Below, piece after piece: positions 1 through 8,115 of a stretch of DNA of 64,000 nt. The stretch is from JBOGNO01 sp050747245. GTDB lineage: Bacteria > Acidobacteriota > Terriglobia > Acidiferrales > UBA7541. The DNA lies in assembly GCA_050747245.1 (NCBI GenBank), contig JBOGNO010000006.1, forward strand, positions 182,006 through 246,005. The letters run 5' to 3'. The notes under the pieces are model-generated. The model was not told the origin of the DNA, searched no databases, and saw nothing but the letters and a program-made list of their open reading frames with translations. The position numbers were made by a program, and so were the translations under genes. Position 1 is the stretch's first letter. The number at the start of each line of letters is the position of its first letter.

Positions 1-284
1 TGCGCTGTGAGCACCGCCTGACCCTCAGGGCCGAGATTCTCTGCCTGCTCCTGGAGGACGAACGGGTCATAGACGATATCGGCGAGCTTATGCGCAGTGT
101 TTTGGCCGTTGACGTTTACCAGGCCCGTGTGTTGGGGGTTAGCGCCCCATTGAGCCCAGAAGGGCGTGTTCGAAGCTGGAGGCCCGCCGCCGTTCCCTCC
201 AGAGTTGTTTCCTCCGCCGCCAGCGCAGCCATTCAACATGATCATCACAATTGCCAGACAGAAACTATATGTAGTGCGGATCAT
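1..284 (-). CDS. Lipoprotein, N-terminal fragment (PQQ-like repeat start)
   Basis: Reading the minus strand from the ATG at 284 gives an open frame that runs off the left edge, so about 94 N-terminal codons are visible. It begins MIRTTYSFCLAIVMIMLNGC, a lipoprotein signal peptide with a lipobox (LNGC) and the lipidated Cys at residue 20. A Gly/Asn-rich linker follows, then WAQWGANPQHTGLV, which resembles the first blade of PQQ-like / outer-membrane beta-propeller proteins ('W...G.NP.HTG'). Function is not known; it is probably an outer-membrane-anchored propeller protein. A sigma-70-like promoter lies upstream (369-397). The rest of the gene is outside the window. Confidence 0.75.
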   Translation of the reverse strand, partial: MIRTTYSFCLAIVMIMLNGCAGGGGNNSGGNGGGPPASNTPFWAQWGANPQHTGLVNVNGQNTAHKLADIVYDPFVLQEQAENLGPEGQAVLTA

Positions 285-368
285 TTGCGCCCCTGTAAGC
301 CACTCACCAAGCTACAGAATTCCTACCAAGGCGATGTCAGGAACCTAAAGAGAAGGAAGCACGACAAG

Positions 369-397
369 AAGATAATGCTCTTCGAGATTCTGGTCAA
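369..397 (-). promoter_or_regulatory. Sigma-70-like promoter for the left-edge lipoprotein
   Basis: On the minus strand there is TTGACC (392-397), a 17-bp spacer, then TATCTT (369-374). This is 5/6 and 4/6 to the -35 and -10 consensus. It sits about 85 bp before the lipoprotein ATG at 284, in the gap after the DUF192 stop codon. It is a sequence prediction only. Confidence 0.4.
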
Positions 398-429
398 TCA
401 TGCCAAAGCGAAAATCTAAATAGGGATCT

Positions 430-870
430 TCACGCAATCAATGGGAGGTAAGGATGAGGCCGCGCTGCGGTTGCGCTGTCCTGGTTGTCGCGGGATGCAA
501 TCTTGAAAGTGATCTGATCGCCAAGTTGTGTTCCCGAGCACGCGATTGCATTCGGGGGCAGTTCGAGAACACTTCGCGCTTGGGGAATGACCGACGAGAT
601 GCGCCAGGGACGAAGGCTGTTTTCGAGGTGAATGGCCCGGTTGCTTCGATCCAGAAAGATGACGTCAATGTCGAAACGCATACCCATGGTGTGAACTCCG
701 TGCGAAGGCACGATCCAGAGTCCACCGGCGGTCTGCGACCAGACGGGAGGCTGGCCCAGCAATCCCACCAGGCGAGTAAGAAACGTATCTGCTAGAGTGA
801 CGTGCTCCGCGAGATTTCTTTCGCGGGTGGCGTTAAAAGCACAGACCACGCGTTTCTGCGCCGTAGTCAT
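430..870 (-). CDS. DUF192 family protein
   Basis: A 146-residue protein matching the DUF192 family by its central pattern: 'TRLVGLLG' followed by 'GLWIVPSHGVHTMGMRFDIDVIFLD' (split motif, residues about 32-75), then 'VLELPPNAI' near residue 100. DUF192 proteins are small, often exported or membrane-linked, and of unknown biochemical function. There is no clear signal peptide with this start. It is the last gene of the Tad operon, 54 bp after the 32-codon membrane ORF. DUF192 genes do occur beside tad loci in other bacteria, so a link to the pilus is plausible but inferred. The start at 870 is preceded by GGAAGAA. Confidence 0.85.
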   Translation of the reverse strand: MTTAQKRVVCAFNATRERNLAEHVTLADTFLTRLVGLLGQPPVWSQTAGGLWIVPSHGVHTMGMRFDIDVIFLDRSNRAIHLENSLRPWRISSVIPQARSVLELPPNAIACSGTQLGDQITFKIASRDNQDSATAARPHPYLPLIA

Positions 871-924
871 GGTTCTTCCGATGATGGGGCCGCTCGAGTG
901 CAGTTGTTCAGTGACCCTCGCGCG

Positions 925-1023
925 TCACTGGGCGGCGCGCTTGCTGCGTCGCCAGACAATTATCCCGGCCACGATGACGGCCAGGATTGCCGCAGCCACG
1001 CGAATCACAGTCGTTGTGTCCAT
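925..1023 (-). CDS. Small single-pass membrane protein (32 aa) in the Tad operon
   Basis: The minus strand has AGGAGGTAGTA immediately before an ATG at 1023 and a TGA at 925-927. The predicted peptide is 32 residues: a short polar N-terminus (MDTTTV), one hydrophobic helix of about 18 residues (about 6-24), and a basic tail (WRRSKRAAQ). The ribosome-binding site is the best in the neighbourhood, which is the main reason to call it. It lies between tadC (stop at 1071) and the DUF192 gene. Charge distribution predicts an N-out/C-in topology. I know of no named family. It may be a small assembly factor, or the frame may be a by-product of a leader for the DUF192 gene. Confidence 0.55.
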   Translation of the reverse strand: MDTTTVIRVAAAILAVIVAGIIVWRRSKRAAQ

Positions 1024-1070
1024 TACTACCTCCTCTGAAGATTCTTCGACATGTTTCTCACGCCGCACAT

Positions 1071-2003
1071 CTATGGTCCTGCCGTGCCCCCGATATGAAA
1101 TTGCCGAATTATTGTGATCACCGCGGGACCCAGCAGGACGGCAAACATGGCAGGGAAAATAAAAAACACAAGGGGAAAGGTCATTTTCACGGACGTCTTG
1201 GCCGCCGCTTCTTCTGCCCTCTGCCTGCGCTTCGTGCGTAGGTCGTCGGAATGAACGCGGAGGGCTTGTGCGAGGTCTGTTCCAAATCTGTCCGCTTGAA
1301 TGAGCATGACCACGAATGCCCTGATATCATCCACACCCGTGCGAATTTCCAATTCCCGAAGAGAATCTACGCGGCTCTTCCCGACGCGCATTTCCAGATT
1401 CAAAAGCAGGAGCTCTTCGTTGAGCTCGCGATGCGAGATTTGAATTTCCTGTGCTACGCGGAAGAGAGCCTGATCAAGACCCATGCCCGTCTCAACGCAT
1501 ACGACCAGCAAGTCGAGCATGTCGGGAAGGCCCAAGGTGATTCGTTTTTGACGTGTCTTGACTTTCCAGGAGAGCCAGAAATCGGGCAGTAGGAACCCCG
1601 CTCCCAAGGCCGCCAGGCAGAAAACGAACACGTTAATCTTGTAGAGACCGGTGAAGTAGACCACGGCGAAAAACGCCAGAGGCAACAAGAGCTGCATCCC
1701 TTGCAAGACTTTCACGGCATCGGAGTTTCGAATTCCGGCACGCAACATGAGCTTCACATTGCGTGAAGTTTTCGACTCGGAGGTAGGCAGCAGTTTGCCT
1801 AAACTGATCAGTGAGGTTTCGAGCTTGTCTCTTTGCTTTTCGGCGAATGAACCAGCACTTGGATGCGAAACCGGATGCCAGAGCTGAGCTAGGCGGTCGC
1901 CACGAAAATCGCTCGCGGGAGCAAGGACAAGGAAGAGCAGCATCCCAATGACCAGCACGGAAAGAAATGTAAATGCTATCGTCAGCCAGATCATTTCATG
2001 CAT
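1071..2003 (-). CDS. tadC: TadC, inner-membrane platform protein of the Tad pilus
   Basis: Belongs to the GspF/TadC family of type II secretion platform proteins. There are N-terminal membrane helices (MIWLTIAFTFLSVLVIG; a second hydrophobic stretch near residues 95-145), a cytoplasmic GspF domain containing 'GLPDMLDLLVVCVETGMGLDQAL' (split; residues about 155-180), and C-terminal helices ('PLVFFIFPAMFAVLLGPAV'). The track start is a TTG overlapping tadB. I prefer the ATG at 2003, preceded by GCGGGG, which gives 310 aa. With TadB it forms the platform that couples the CpaF ATPase to Flp pilin extrusion. Confidence 0.9.
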   Translation of the reverse strand: MHEMIWLTIAFTFLSVLVIGMLLFLVLAPASDFRGDRLAQLWHPVSHPSAGSFAEKQRDKLETSLISLGKLLPTSESKTSRNVKLMLRAGIRNSDAVKVLQGMQLLLPLAFFAVVYFTGLYKINVFVFCLAALGAGFLLPDFWLSWKVKTRQKRITLGLPDMLDLLVVCVETGMGLDQALFRVAQEIQISHRELNEELLLLNLEMRVGKSRVDSLRELEIRTGVDDIRAFVVMLIQADRFGTDLAQALRVHSDDLRTKRRQRAEEAAAKTSVKMTFPLVFFIFPAMFAVLLGPAVITIIRQFHIGGTAGP

Positions 2004-2016
2004 CCCCGCTGTTCGG

Positions 2017-2979
2017 TCAAACCTCGATTTTGACAATTCTCCAGAGCAACATGGCTCCGATAGCCTGGAGCGAAAACGCCGTTGCCAGCATCCTTTGGCC
2101 CAGGTTGTCCGTGAAGAGCAAGTCCACGTAATCCGGGTTCATCAGTTTCAGGGCAAGTAAGAGCAGCGGTGGAAGCGCGATCAGAATGACGGATGTGAGC
2201 CGTCCCTGAGCCGTGCGTACCTTGATCTCACCTTGAATCCTGAAGCGCTCTCGGATGATGCGTGAGAGGTTCTCAAGGAGTTCCGCCAGATTTCCTCCCG
2301 ACTCGTTCTGCACCAACAAGGCCGTCACGAAGAATCGCATGTCGGCGAGAGGCACTCTCTCCGTTAGATGTACAAGCGCATCGCGCAAGGGCAATCCGAA
2401 ATTGTGCTCGTCAAATGTAGTACGGAATTCCCCGGCCATCGGCTCGGCGAGTTCCTTGGAAATCATCTCGAGCCCGGCCGTGAGGGCATGTCCGGCGCGT
2501 ACTGCCCGGGTAAGCAGATCGATCGCTTCAGGAAGATTCCGCTGGAACTTCGATAAACGCTGAGCGCGCTGCCCCGAAACGGCCAGAGGGGGAATCATCC
2601 CCATCGCCGGGCCGATCAAGACCGCCGCTGGAAAATAGGGAACGAAATGCCATGCCAATAGAAAAGACGCCAAGCAAAGTACGCCGCTCACGAGCACAAA
2701 TTTCCCGGGCTTGACCTTCCATCCTGCCTGATTTAAGTATTGCTGCAGGGCTTTGGACCAGGACCACCGCGAGAGAAATCGATTCAGCCACGGGACGTTG
2801 CTCAGCATGTGATCGCGCTGGAGTTGCCAGTCGAGTGCTGCCGCAGAATCGCCCTGCCGTTTTGAGATGGTCTCGAGTCTCTTCGCTAAGTCTGCTGGTT
2901 TCCGAGCCGTCAGGGTGAGGAAGGCCGTCACGGATAAAACGAGGGTCGCTAGAAATGTCATGACAGCCAGCGAGATCAT
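2017..2979 (-). CDS. tadB: TadB, inner-membrane platform protein of the Tad pilus
   Basis: A 320-aa GspF/TadB-family protein. A first membrane helix lies at residues 1-25, a second pair near 95-130, then the cytoplasmic GspF core with 'LPEAIDLLTRAVRAGHAL' and 'DMRFFVTALLVQNESGGNLAELL' (split), and a C-terminal helix pair (about 265-315). Its ATG overlaps the cpaF stop by 4 bp (ATGA), implying translational coupling. It pairs with TadC as the platform of the pilus machine. Confidence 0.92.
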   Translation of the reverse strand: MISLAVMTFLATLVLSVTAFLTLTARKPADLAKRLETISKRQGDSAAALDWQLQRDHMLSNVPWLNRFLSRWSWSKALQQYLNQAGWKVKPGKFVLVSGVLCLASFLLAWHFVPYFPAAVLIGPAMGMIPPLAVSGQRAQRLSKFQRNLPEAIDLLTRAVRAGHALTAGLEMISKELAEPMAGEFRTTFDEHNFGLPLRDALVHLTERVPLADMRFFVTALLVQNESGGNLAELLENLSRIIRERFRIQGEIKVRTAQGRLTSVILIALPPLLLLALKLMNPDYVDLLFTDNLGQRMLATAFSLQAIGAMLLWRIVKIEV

Positions 2980-4295
2980 GAAGGTCTCCCTCCCGCTTGC
3001 CAGGGAACTTTGAACATATCCGGCGCCAGCTTAATTCCAGCCGCTTCGAGGCGCTCCGCGAATTTCGGGCGGATGCCGACGGGCACGAACTCTCCGAGCA
3101 CTTCGCCTCGTGGCCCGATACCTCTTCGATGAAAATGAAAAATATCTTGGAGCAGAATGAGGTCGCCCTCCATCCCTGTGACTTCGGAAATATAGATGAC
3201 TCTGCGACTCCCATCGCTCAGTCGGCTAACTTGCAAAATCAAGTCGATGGCGGAGGCAATCTGGCTGCGAACGGCCTTATCCGGCAAATTGAGCCCCCCC
3301 ATTGCGACCATCGTCTCCAACCGACTGAGTGCATCCCGCGGAGTATTGGCGTGAATGGTGGTGAGCGATCCATCGTGTCCTGTGTTCATAGCCTGCAACA
3401 TGTCCAGGGCCTCTTCGCCTCGCACCTCGCCGACGACTATCCTGTCCGGCCGCATACGCAGGGAATTGATCAGCAGTTGGCGTTGCAATACCGCTCCTTT
3501 TCCTTCGATATTGGAGGGGCGAGTTTCCAGGCGCACCACGTGCTCCTGTTGCAGCTGCAATTCCGCGGCATCCTCGATAGTGATGATTCGCTCCCGATCG
3601 GAGATATAAGAGGAGAGCAAATTTAGAAGCGTTGTTTTTCCGGCGCCTGTACCGCCGGAAATCATGATGTTCAAACGCGCCCGTACGCACGCCTTCAGCA
3701 TATCGAGCATCTGTGTGGTGAGCGTATGGTTCGTTACCAATTCAGCCCCGGAAAGCTTGACGCTGGCGAATCGGCGTATCGAGAGGCACGGTCCGTCGAG
3801 GGCCAGCGGCGGGATGATGGCATTCACGCGCGATCCGTCCTGTAGCCGCGCATCCACCATGGGCGAAGATTCGTCTACGCGGCGACCCACGGCGGATACG
3901 ATCCGGTCAATGATTTGGCGCAAATGATTGTTGTCGCGAAAGTGGACGACCGTCTTTTCAAGAATTCCCCGGCGCTCGACGTAAACATTGTCGGAGGAAT
4001 TCACCAGGATGTCCGCGACTTCCGGATCCCGCATCAGAGGTTCGAGGGGTCCCAGGCCAAACACTTCGTCAAGCACTTCCCTCGCCAGACGCTCGCGATC
4101 GACTAGCGTGATGGGGGTGGCCTCTTTATCAACCAGAGCTTCGATAAGCTGCGTGAGCTTCGACAGAACGGATTCGCGGTCCATCCGGGTGAGGCGCTCG
4201 AGATCCAGGTCCTGAATCAGTTTGCGGTGAATCGCAGTCTTGAACGCCGTGTACTCGGTGCGGGGCCGGTTGGGTGGGGCCGTAAGGGTGCTCAT
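2976..4295 (-). CDS. cpaF: CpaF/TadA secretion ATPase
   Basis: A 439-aa type II/IV secretion ATPase that powers Flp pilus assembly at the cytoplasmic face. Visible motifs: N-terminal alpha domain (residues 1-100), 'LGPLEPLMRDPEVADILVN', Walker A GGTGAGKTTLLN (about residue 215), Asp-box/Walker B region 'RIITIEDAAELQL', and 'MRPDRIVVGEVRGEEALDML' (split) followed by the His-box 'TGHDGSLTTIHANTP'. All are typical of CpaF. RBS AGGAAACC precedes the ATG. It follows cpaE by 9 bp and overlaps tadB by 4 bp. Confidence 0.95.
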   Translation of the reverse strand: MSTLTAPPNRPRTEYTAFKTAIHRKLIQDLDLERLTRMDRESVLSKLTQLIEALVDKEATPITLVDRERLAREVLDEVFGLGPLEPLMRDPEVADILVNSSDNVYVERRGILEKTVVHFRDNNHLRQIIDRIVSAVGRRVDESSPMVDARLQDGSRVNAIIPPLALDGPCLSIRRFASVKLSGAELVTNHTLTTQMLDMLKACVRARLNIMISGGTGAGKTTLLNLLSSYISDRERIITIEDAAELQLQQEHVVRLETRPSNIEGKGAVLQRQLLINSLRMRPDRIVVGEVRGEEALDMLQAMNTGHDGSLTTIHANTPRDALSRLETMVAMGGLNLPDKAVRSQIASAIDLILQVSRLSDGSRRVIYISEVTGMEGDLILLQDIFHFHRRGIGPRGEVLGEFVPVGIRPKFAERLEAAGIKLAPDMFKVPWQAGGRPS

Positions 4296-4304
4296 TTTGG
4301 TTTC

Positions 4305-5474
4305 CTATCGCACTGGCGCGAATCTGTTCATGAATGAATTGCCGCGCTCCGAAGGTCGCACCGTTTCTTTGATCAAGTCAGTTGCCAGCTGACGGTAGCG
4401 CGTCACGAGCGCGTTGCCGTCGTTTCCGGAAATGGGCATTCCGCGCGTAACTGCATCACTTACCTGCCGATAATCGTTCGGCAGGCGCGCGTGAATCGGC
4501 CGGTGAAGTCTTTCTTCCACGTTACGCAAAGCATTGTCGTCATTGCGCCGCCATCGATTGATGACGACCTGATAACGATCCATGTTGAGTTCCGCGCTTT
4601 CAGCTGTGCTGATATATCGTTCCAGCGTCCACAGGGAGAGCAGCGACGGCTCCGCTACCAAGAGGATCGCCCGCGCCGTGCGGAGTATGGGGGACCATTC
4701 CGATGGGTCCTGCACTCCGCCGTCGATCAGCACATAGTCGAATTTTCCTTGGGCCACGCTCGCGACAGCCGCAAAACCGGCAATATTGAACCTCTGCCAC
4801 TCCTCCGGGCGTGTCGCTCCGGCAAGAATTTCCACGCCTGATTGATGCCGGCTCACAAGTCCGCCAAGAAAGTGTTCGTCGAGCCGATCGAGATTCTCCA
4901 TGGCATCCCGCAAAGTGAAGCGTGGCTGTAAATCCAACATCAAGGAAATGTGTCCGAGAGGTCGCCCGAAATCCAGAAGCAGCACGCTTCTCTTTGTGAT
5001 TTGGGCTATTTGCACTCCGAGACTGACTGTGACCGTACTGGTGCCCACGCCTCCCTTCGACCCGGTCACCACGATTACTTTTTCCGGGGCGTGGCGATCA
5101 CTGGCTTTCCCCTCGGCGATCTTGTAAAGGGTTTCGCAGAGCTTTTCCGAAGTGATCGGTTTGAGAATGAAATCCTGCACCCCGCTGCGCATTGCGCGCA
5201 TCAGCAGTCCGGGTTCCGGAGTTGCGGCGGAGCACGCTACGATGTAAATCGTGGGACGCAACCGACGCAGATCCGCGGCAAAATCAAGATAGCCACTGGG
5301 ATCCGGGGGCAAATCGAGTACAACTACGTCGGGTATTGCTTCTCCCGGGGGCGGATGATTTTGCAGCGACGGATCCCATTCGCGAACCGAATAGACCAGG
5401 TTCGTTTGAGTCAGGATAGCCCGCAAAGCCGCTGTACTTGTTTTGTCCGAGCCTACTACCGCCGCCGTCAGCAT
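4305..5474 (-). CDS. cpaE: CpaE/TadZ-like pilus localisation protein
   Basis: A 389-aa protein with an atypical receiver-like N-terminal domain (residues 1-125, 'VVVLDLPPDPSGYLDF', 'FILKPI') and a MinD/ParA-type ATPase domain. The deviant Walker A reads TGSKGGVGTSTVTVSL at about residue 138, followed by 'VLLLDFGRPLGHI' and 'DYVLIDGGV'. Family members place the Tad apparatus at a cell pole or site and recruit CpaF. The order is cpaC, then cpaE, then cpaF, as expected for Tad loci. The position equivalent to the MinD signature lysine is present (KGGVGTST). Confidence 0.9.
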   Translation of the reverse strand: MLTAAVVGSDKTSTAALRAILTQTNLVYSVREWDPSLQNHPPPGEAIPDVVVLDLPPDPSGYLDFAADLRRLRPTIYIVACSAATPEPGLLMRAMRSGVQDFILKPITSEKLCETLYKIAEGKASDRHAPEKVIVVTGSKGGVGTSTVTVSLGVQIAQITKRSVLLLDFGRPLGHISLMLDLQPRFTLRDAMENLDRLDEHFLGGLVSRHQSGVEILAGATRPEEWQRFNIAGFAAVASVAQGKFDYVLIDGGVQDPSEWSPILRTARAILLVAEPSLLSLWTLERYISTAESAELNMDRYQVVINRWRRNDDNALRNVEERLHRPIHARLPNDYRQVSDAVTRGMPISGNDGNALVTRYRQLATDLIKETVRPSERGNSFMNRFAPVR

Positions 5475-5538
5475 CGCGTCAGCCCTCTCTCGCAGCTTTG
5501 AGTTTTGTGATGATTCCTGTTCGTCATCCCGAGACTCC

Positions 5539-7032
5539 TTATTTCTTTATCGGCGGTTCTTGCCGCCCCTTGGGTGCCTCCAATTGCAGGAAAGGTTCAG
5601 GAAAATTGATGCGGGGAAGTGGCGCGCCGGCCGGAATGGGATTAACAATCCGCGGCGTCACCAGCACGAGCAGTTCCGTGTTGCTCTTGGTAGTCGAATG
5701 ACTTCGGAAAATTTGCCCGAGGAGAGGAATGTTGCTCAGGTAGGGAATTCGATTCATTACTTCCGTAACGCGGTCGTCCACCAGACCGGCGATGGCGAAA
5801 CTTTGGCCGTCGCGAAGCTCCACCTGCGTTTCCACCCGCCGTGTAGAAATGGCTGGAATGAAAAATCCGGATACTGTCACCGCATTGGTGAAATCCAGGG
5901 CGCTGACTTCGGGGCTCACTTTCAGATGGACCATGCCATCGGAAGACAGCTCCGGGAGAAAATCCAAGCTGACGCCGAATTTCTTGAACACAATAGTGAC
6001 TGTGGGCGCCGAGCCTACCGCTCCGCCTTGCACGACGGGGATGGGAAATTCTCCCCCCGCCAGAAAATTGGCCTCCTTTCCTGATTCTGTGAGCAGGTTT
6101 GGCTCGGCAAGAATTTGCAGCAGATTCTTGTCCTGGAGCGCTTTGATTGTGGCGCCCAGATTGAGGTCCGGGCGAAACACAAAAATGTTCAATATATCGC
6201 TGAGGGATATATTGGGCTGGCTCAAACTGTTGCCGGATGACGATGTTCCGGTGCTCGATCCCGATTGCTGTAGTTGCACGGGGCCGAATTGCTGAGTTCC
6301 CGTCACACCCAGCGTTGTGTTCGAGCCGCCAGGCAGGCTGATGAAATTGAATCCGAACTGGCTGATCGCTGCGCGGTCAACTTCGGCGAACTTTACTTCG
6401 AGAAGGATTTGACCTTCCGGGGGCGGCGGTGGCGTCTGAAGCAAATTCAACGCCTTGGGCGCGATCGCGAGGATAGATTGGTAGATTCTGTCGGCTTCAT
6501 CCTTGGAGGAAGCTTGGCCGAGGAGCATGACCACATCTTTGGAGGCTTCTACTCGGATATCCTCGTTGGGGTACGTTTGTCGAATCCTTTGATTTAGGCC
6601 TAAAACATCTACATCCACGTACAATTCATAGGCCTGTGAGGATTCGCTCTCGCCCCAGAGCACGATCGAAACTCCTCCGGGGGATTTCCCGCTGACCAAA
6701 ATTTGTGTCGGGCTGAGGGCCGCGACGTCGGCAATGTTGGCGTCCGCCACCGATACGCGACGAATCGGCAGCGGCGATGAAAGCACCATGGACCGCCCAA
6801 CCAGCAAGTGAAGGATTTCCGGCCTGTTAACCGCCGCATCGCCTCCCTGATGCGGTTCGGGGGGCGTGCTTGCCAGAATGTTGGCGACCGGTGGAACTAC
6901 GCTCTGGCCTTGTGCTGTGGCGCTAAAGAGAAATGCTCCGCACGCGAGCATCACCCAAATGGCCCATCTCCCCATGCGATTCTTCAAGCAGCCAAAAAGT
7001 GTGATTAACAAACTCAATGTTTGGCACCTCAT
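5539..7032 (-). CDS. cpaC: CpaC/RcpA outer-membrane secretin of the Tad pilus
   Basis: A 497-aa secretin forming the outer-membrane gate for the Flp pilus. It has a signal peptide (about residues 25-42, ending ATAQG), an N-terminal pilus/BON-type domain ('LHLLVGRSMVLSSPLPIRRV' split, 'ADVAALSPTQILVSGKSPGG'), and a C-terminal secretin domain (about 300-470: 'LAGGEFPIPVVQGG', 'VPYLSNIPLLGQIF'-like 'IPYLSNIPLLGQIFRS', 'TELLVLVTPRIV'). The ATG at 7032 overlaps the cpaB stop by 4 bp (ATGA). A second in-frame ATG at 6975 (MGRWAIWVM) would give a shorter, cleaner signal peptide and is a real alternative. Confidence 0.93.
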   Translation of the reverse strand: MRCQTLSLLITLFGCLKNRMGRWAIWVMLACGAFLFSATAQGQSVVPPVANILASTPPEPHQGGDAAVNRPEILHLLVGRSMVLSSPLPIRRVSVADANIADVAALSPTQILVSGKSPGGVSIVLWGESESSQAYELYVDVDVLGLNQRIRQTYPNEDIRVEASKDVVMLLGQASSKDEADRIYQSILAIAPKALNLLQTPPPPPEGQILLEVKFAEVDRAAISQFGFNFISLPGGSNTTLGVTGTQQFGPVQLQQSGSSTGTSSSGNSLSQPNISLSDILNIFVFRPDLNLGATIKALQDKNLLQILAEPNLLTESGKEANFLAGGEFPIPVVQGGAVGSAPTVTIVFKKFGVSLDFLPELSSDGMVHLKVSPEVSALDFTNAVTVSGFFIPAISTRRVETQVELRDGQSFAIAGLVDDRVTEVMNRIPYLSNIPLLGQIFRSHSTTKSNTELLVLVTPRIVNPIPAGAPLPRINFPEPFLQLEAPKGRQEPPIKK

Positions 7033-7874
7033 GGGTTGGGAACCGGGACTTCCTCCCGCTTGTTTCCACGTATGATTTCCATTTCGAATGGCGGGGGAGC
7101 TTTCGCGGCGGCAGCGGTCCGCTGCGCGAGTCGAGTTCCAGGTAATACCACATCCTTCGGGGCGGCCCCGCCAAATATGCTCGATAGCTCTGTGGGCTGG
7201 GGATTTGCTTCTCGCGTGTCTTCGGAATTGCGCAGCGCCAGTTGAATTTTCCCTTGCATGCTCGCAAGGGTCAGGATATTGGCCTGCTCGGGATTCACGA
7301 GCAGGGTAACGACCGCAACGCTTTGCGGAGTACCCTGGGCGTCTGGTTCGACTTTTTGCCCGGTTGCCAGTACCCGGATGTTTTGCAATATGGTGCCGGT
7401 TACGGTGCTTGTCGTGTGGCCCTCCACAGCACCGGTTGCCAGCACATCCACAAAGGATCCGGGCTGGACAAAGCCGGCGACGCCAACGACGTCATTCACT
7501 GCCACCGAAACGGCACGGAGGCCCTCAGGAATGATTGCGGCGAGTCCCGCTCCGGAGTTCTTCGCTGCCAGATTGCTGGCGAGAATGGGTTCATCCTTTT
7601 GAACTGCGCTGATCAGCACGCGGCCAATGCAATCTTCGGGCTTGGCAAACATGCCCTGCATCGGCCGCTCAGCAAGCCAGTCAATTTGGCGCACGTCTTC
7701 CAGCACCAACCGCTTCCCGGGAGGCTGATCCGCCGCGGCCACGAGAATCTTGATGGAAGGAGTGGCGGCATGTGCCCCACTGGCGCGAGCAAGTTGACGC
7801 AATACCAGCAGACTTACGAGCAGCGCCAGGGGCACCGAAACACCCAAAGCCAGTAGTAACCTCTTCCGCTCCAT
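7029..7874 (-). CDS. cpaB: CpaB/RcpC Tad pilus assembly protein (SAF domain)
   Basis: A 281-aa periplasmic Tad protein anchored by an N-terminal helix (residues 5-27). An SAF domain follows ('ILVAAADQPPGKRLVLEDV', 'GRVLISAVQKDEPIL'), then the RcpC domain ('LRAVSVAVNDVVGVAGFVQPG' split, 'VDVLATG', 'VTLLVNPEQANILTLASMQG' split). CpaB/RcpC associates with the secretin and supports pilus biogenesis, possibly binding peptidoglycan or glycans through the SAF fold. The C-terminus is Ala/Pro-rich. It is translationally coupled to cpaC. Confidence 0.92.
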   Translation of the reverse strand: MERKRLLLALGVSVPLALLVSLLVLRQLARASGAHAATPSIKILVAAADQPPGKRLVLEDVRQIDWLAERPMQGMFAKPEDCIGRVLISAVQKDEPILASNLAAKNSGAGLAAIIPEGLRAVSVAVNDVVGVAGFVQPGSFVDVLATGAVEGHTTSTVTGTILQNIRVLATGQKVEPDAQGTPQSVAVVTLLVNPEQANILTLASMQGKIQLALRNSEDTREANPQPTELSSIFGGAAPKDVVLPGTRLAQRTAAAAKAPPPFEMEIIRGNKREEVPVPNP

Positions 7875-7907
7875 TTCTCACAATCCCTTGCAAACCTTCC
7901 GCCGGGA

Positions 7908-8096
7908 CTACCTTTCCCCGAGTCCGGTCCATGCGCCCAGTAACATGGTCGCCAAACCAGCCATCGCAAACGAGAACACCGCCGCAGTCTCAGACGGAAG
8001 CAATTGCCGCTCCCCCAGCGCGAGAATGGACACCGTGCAAGGCAGCGCCGTCGCAATGGCAACCAAGATTGGTTTCAAGTTTTCCGCTGTTTTCAT
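7908..8096 (-). CDS. Small two-helix membrane protein between cpaA and cpaB
   Basis: The frame can start at GTG/ATG candidates up to 8132 (overlapping the peptidase gene). The ATG at 8096 (MKTAENLKPIL...) has AGGGAA 7-8 bp upstream and gives 62 aa. Two hydrophobic segments are visible: 'PILVAIATALPCTVSILALG' (about 9-28) and 'AAVFSFAMAGLATMLLGAW' (about 38-56). I do not recognise a family. Its place inside the Tad operon, with the same strand and tight spacing, suggests a pilus-linked role; this is inference. Similar tiny ORFs at this spot in related loci would confirm it. Confidence 0.65.
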   Translation of the reverse strand: MKTAENLKPILVAIATALPCTVSILALGERQLLPSETAAVFSFAMAGLATMLLGAWTGLGER

Positions 8097-8115
8097 GGAT
8101 TGTGTTCCCTGCGCA

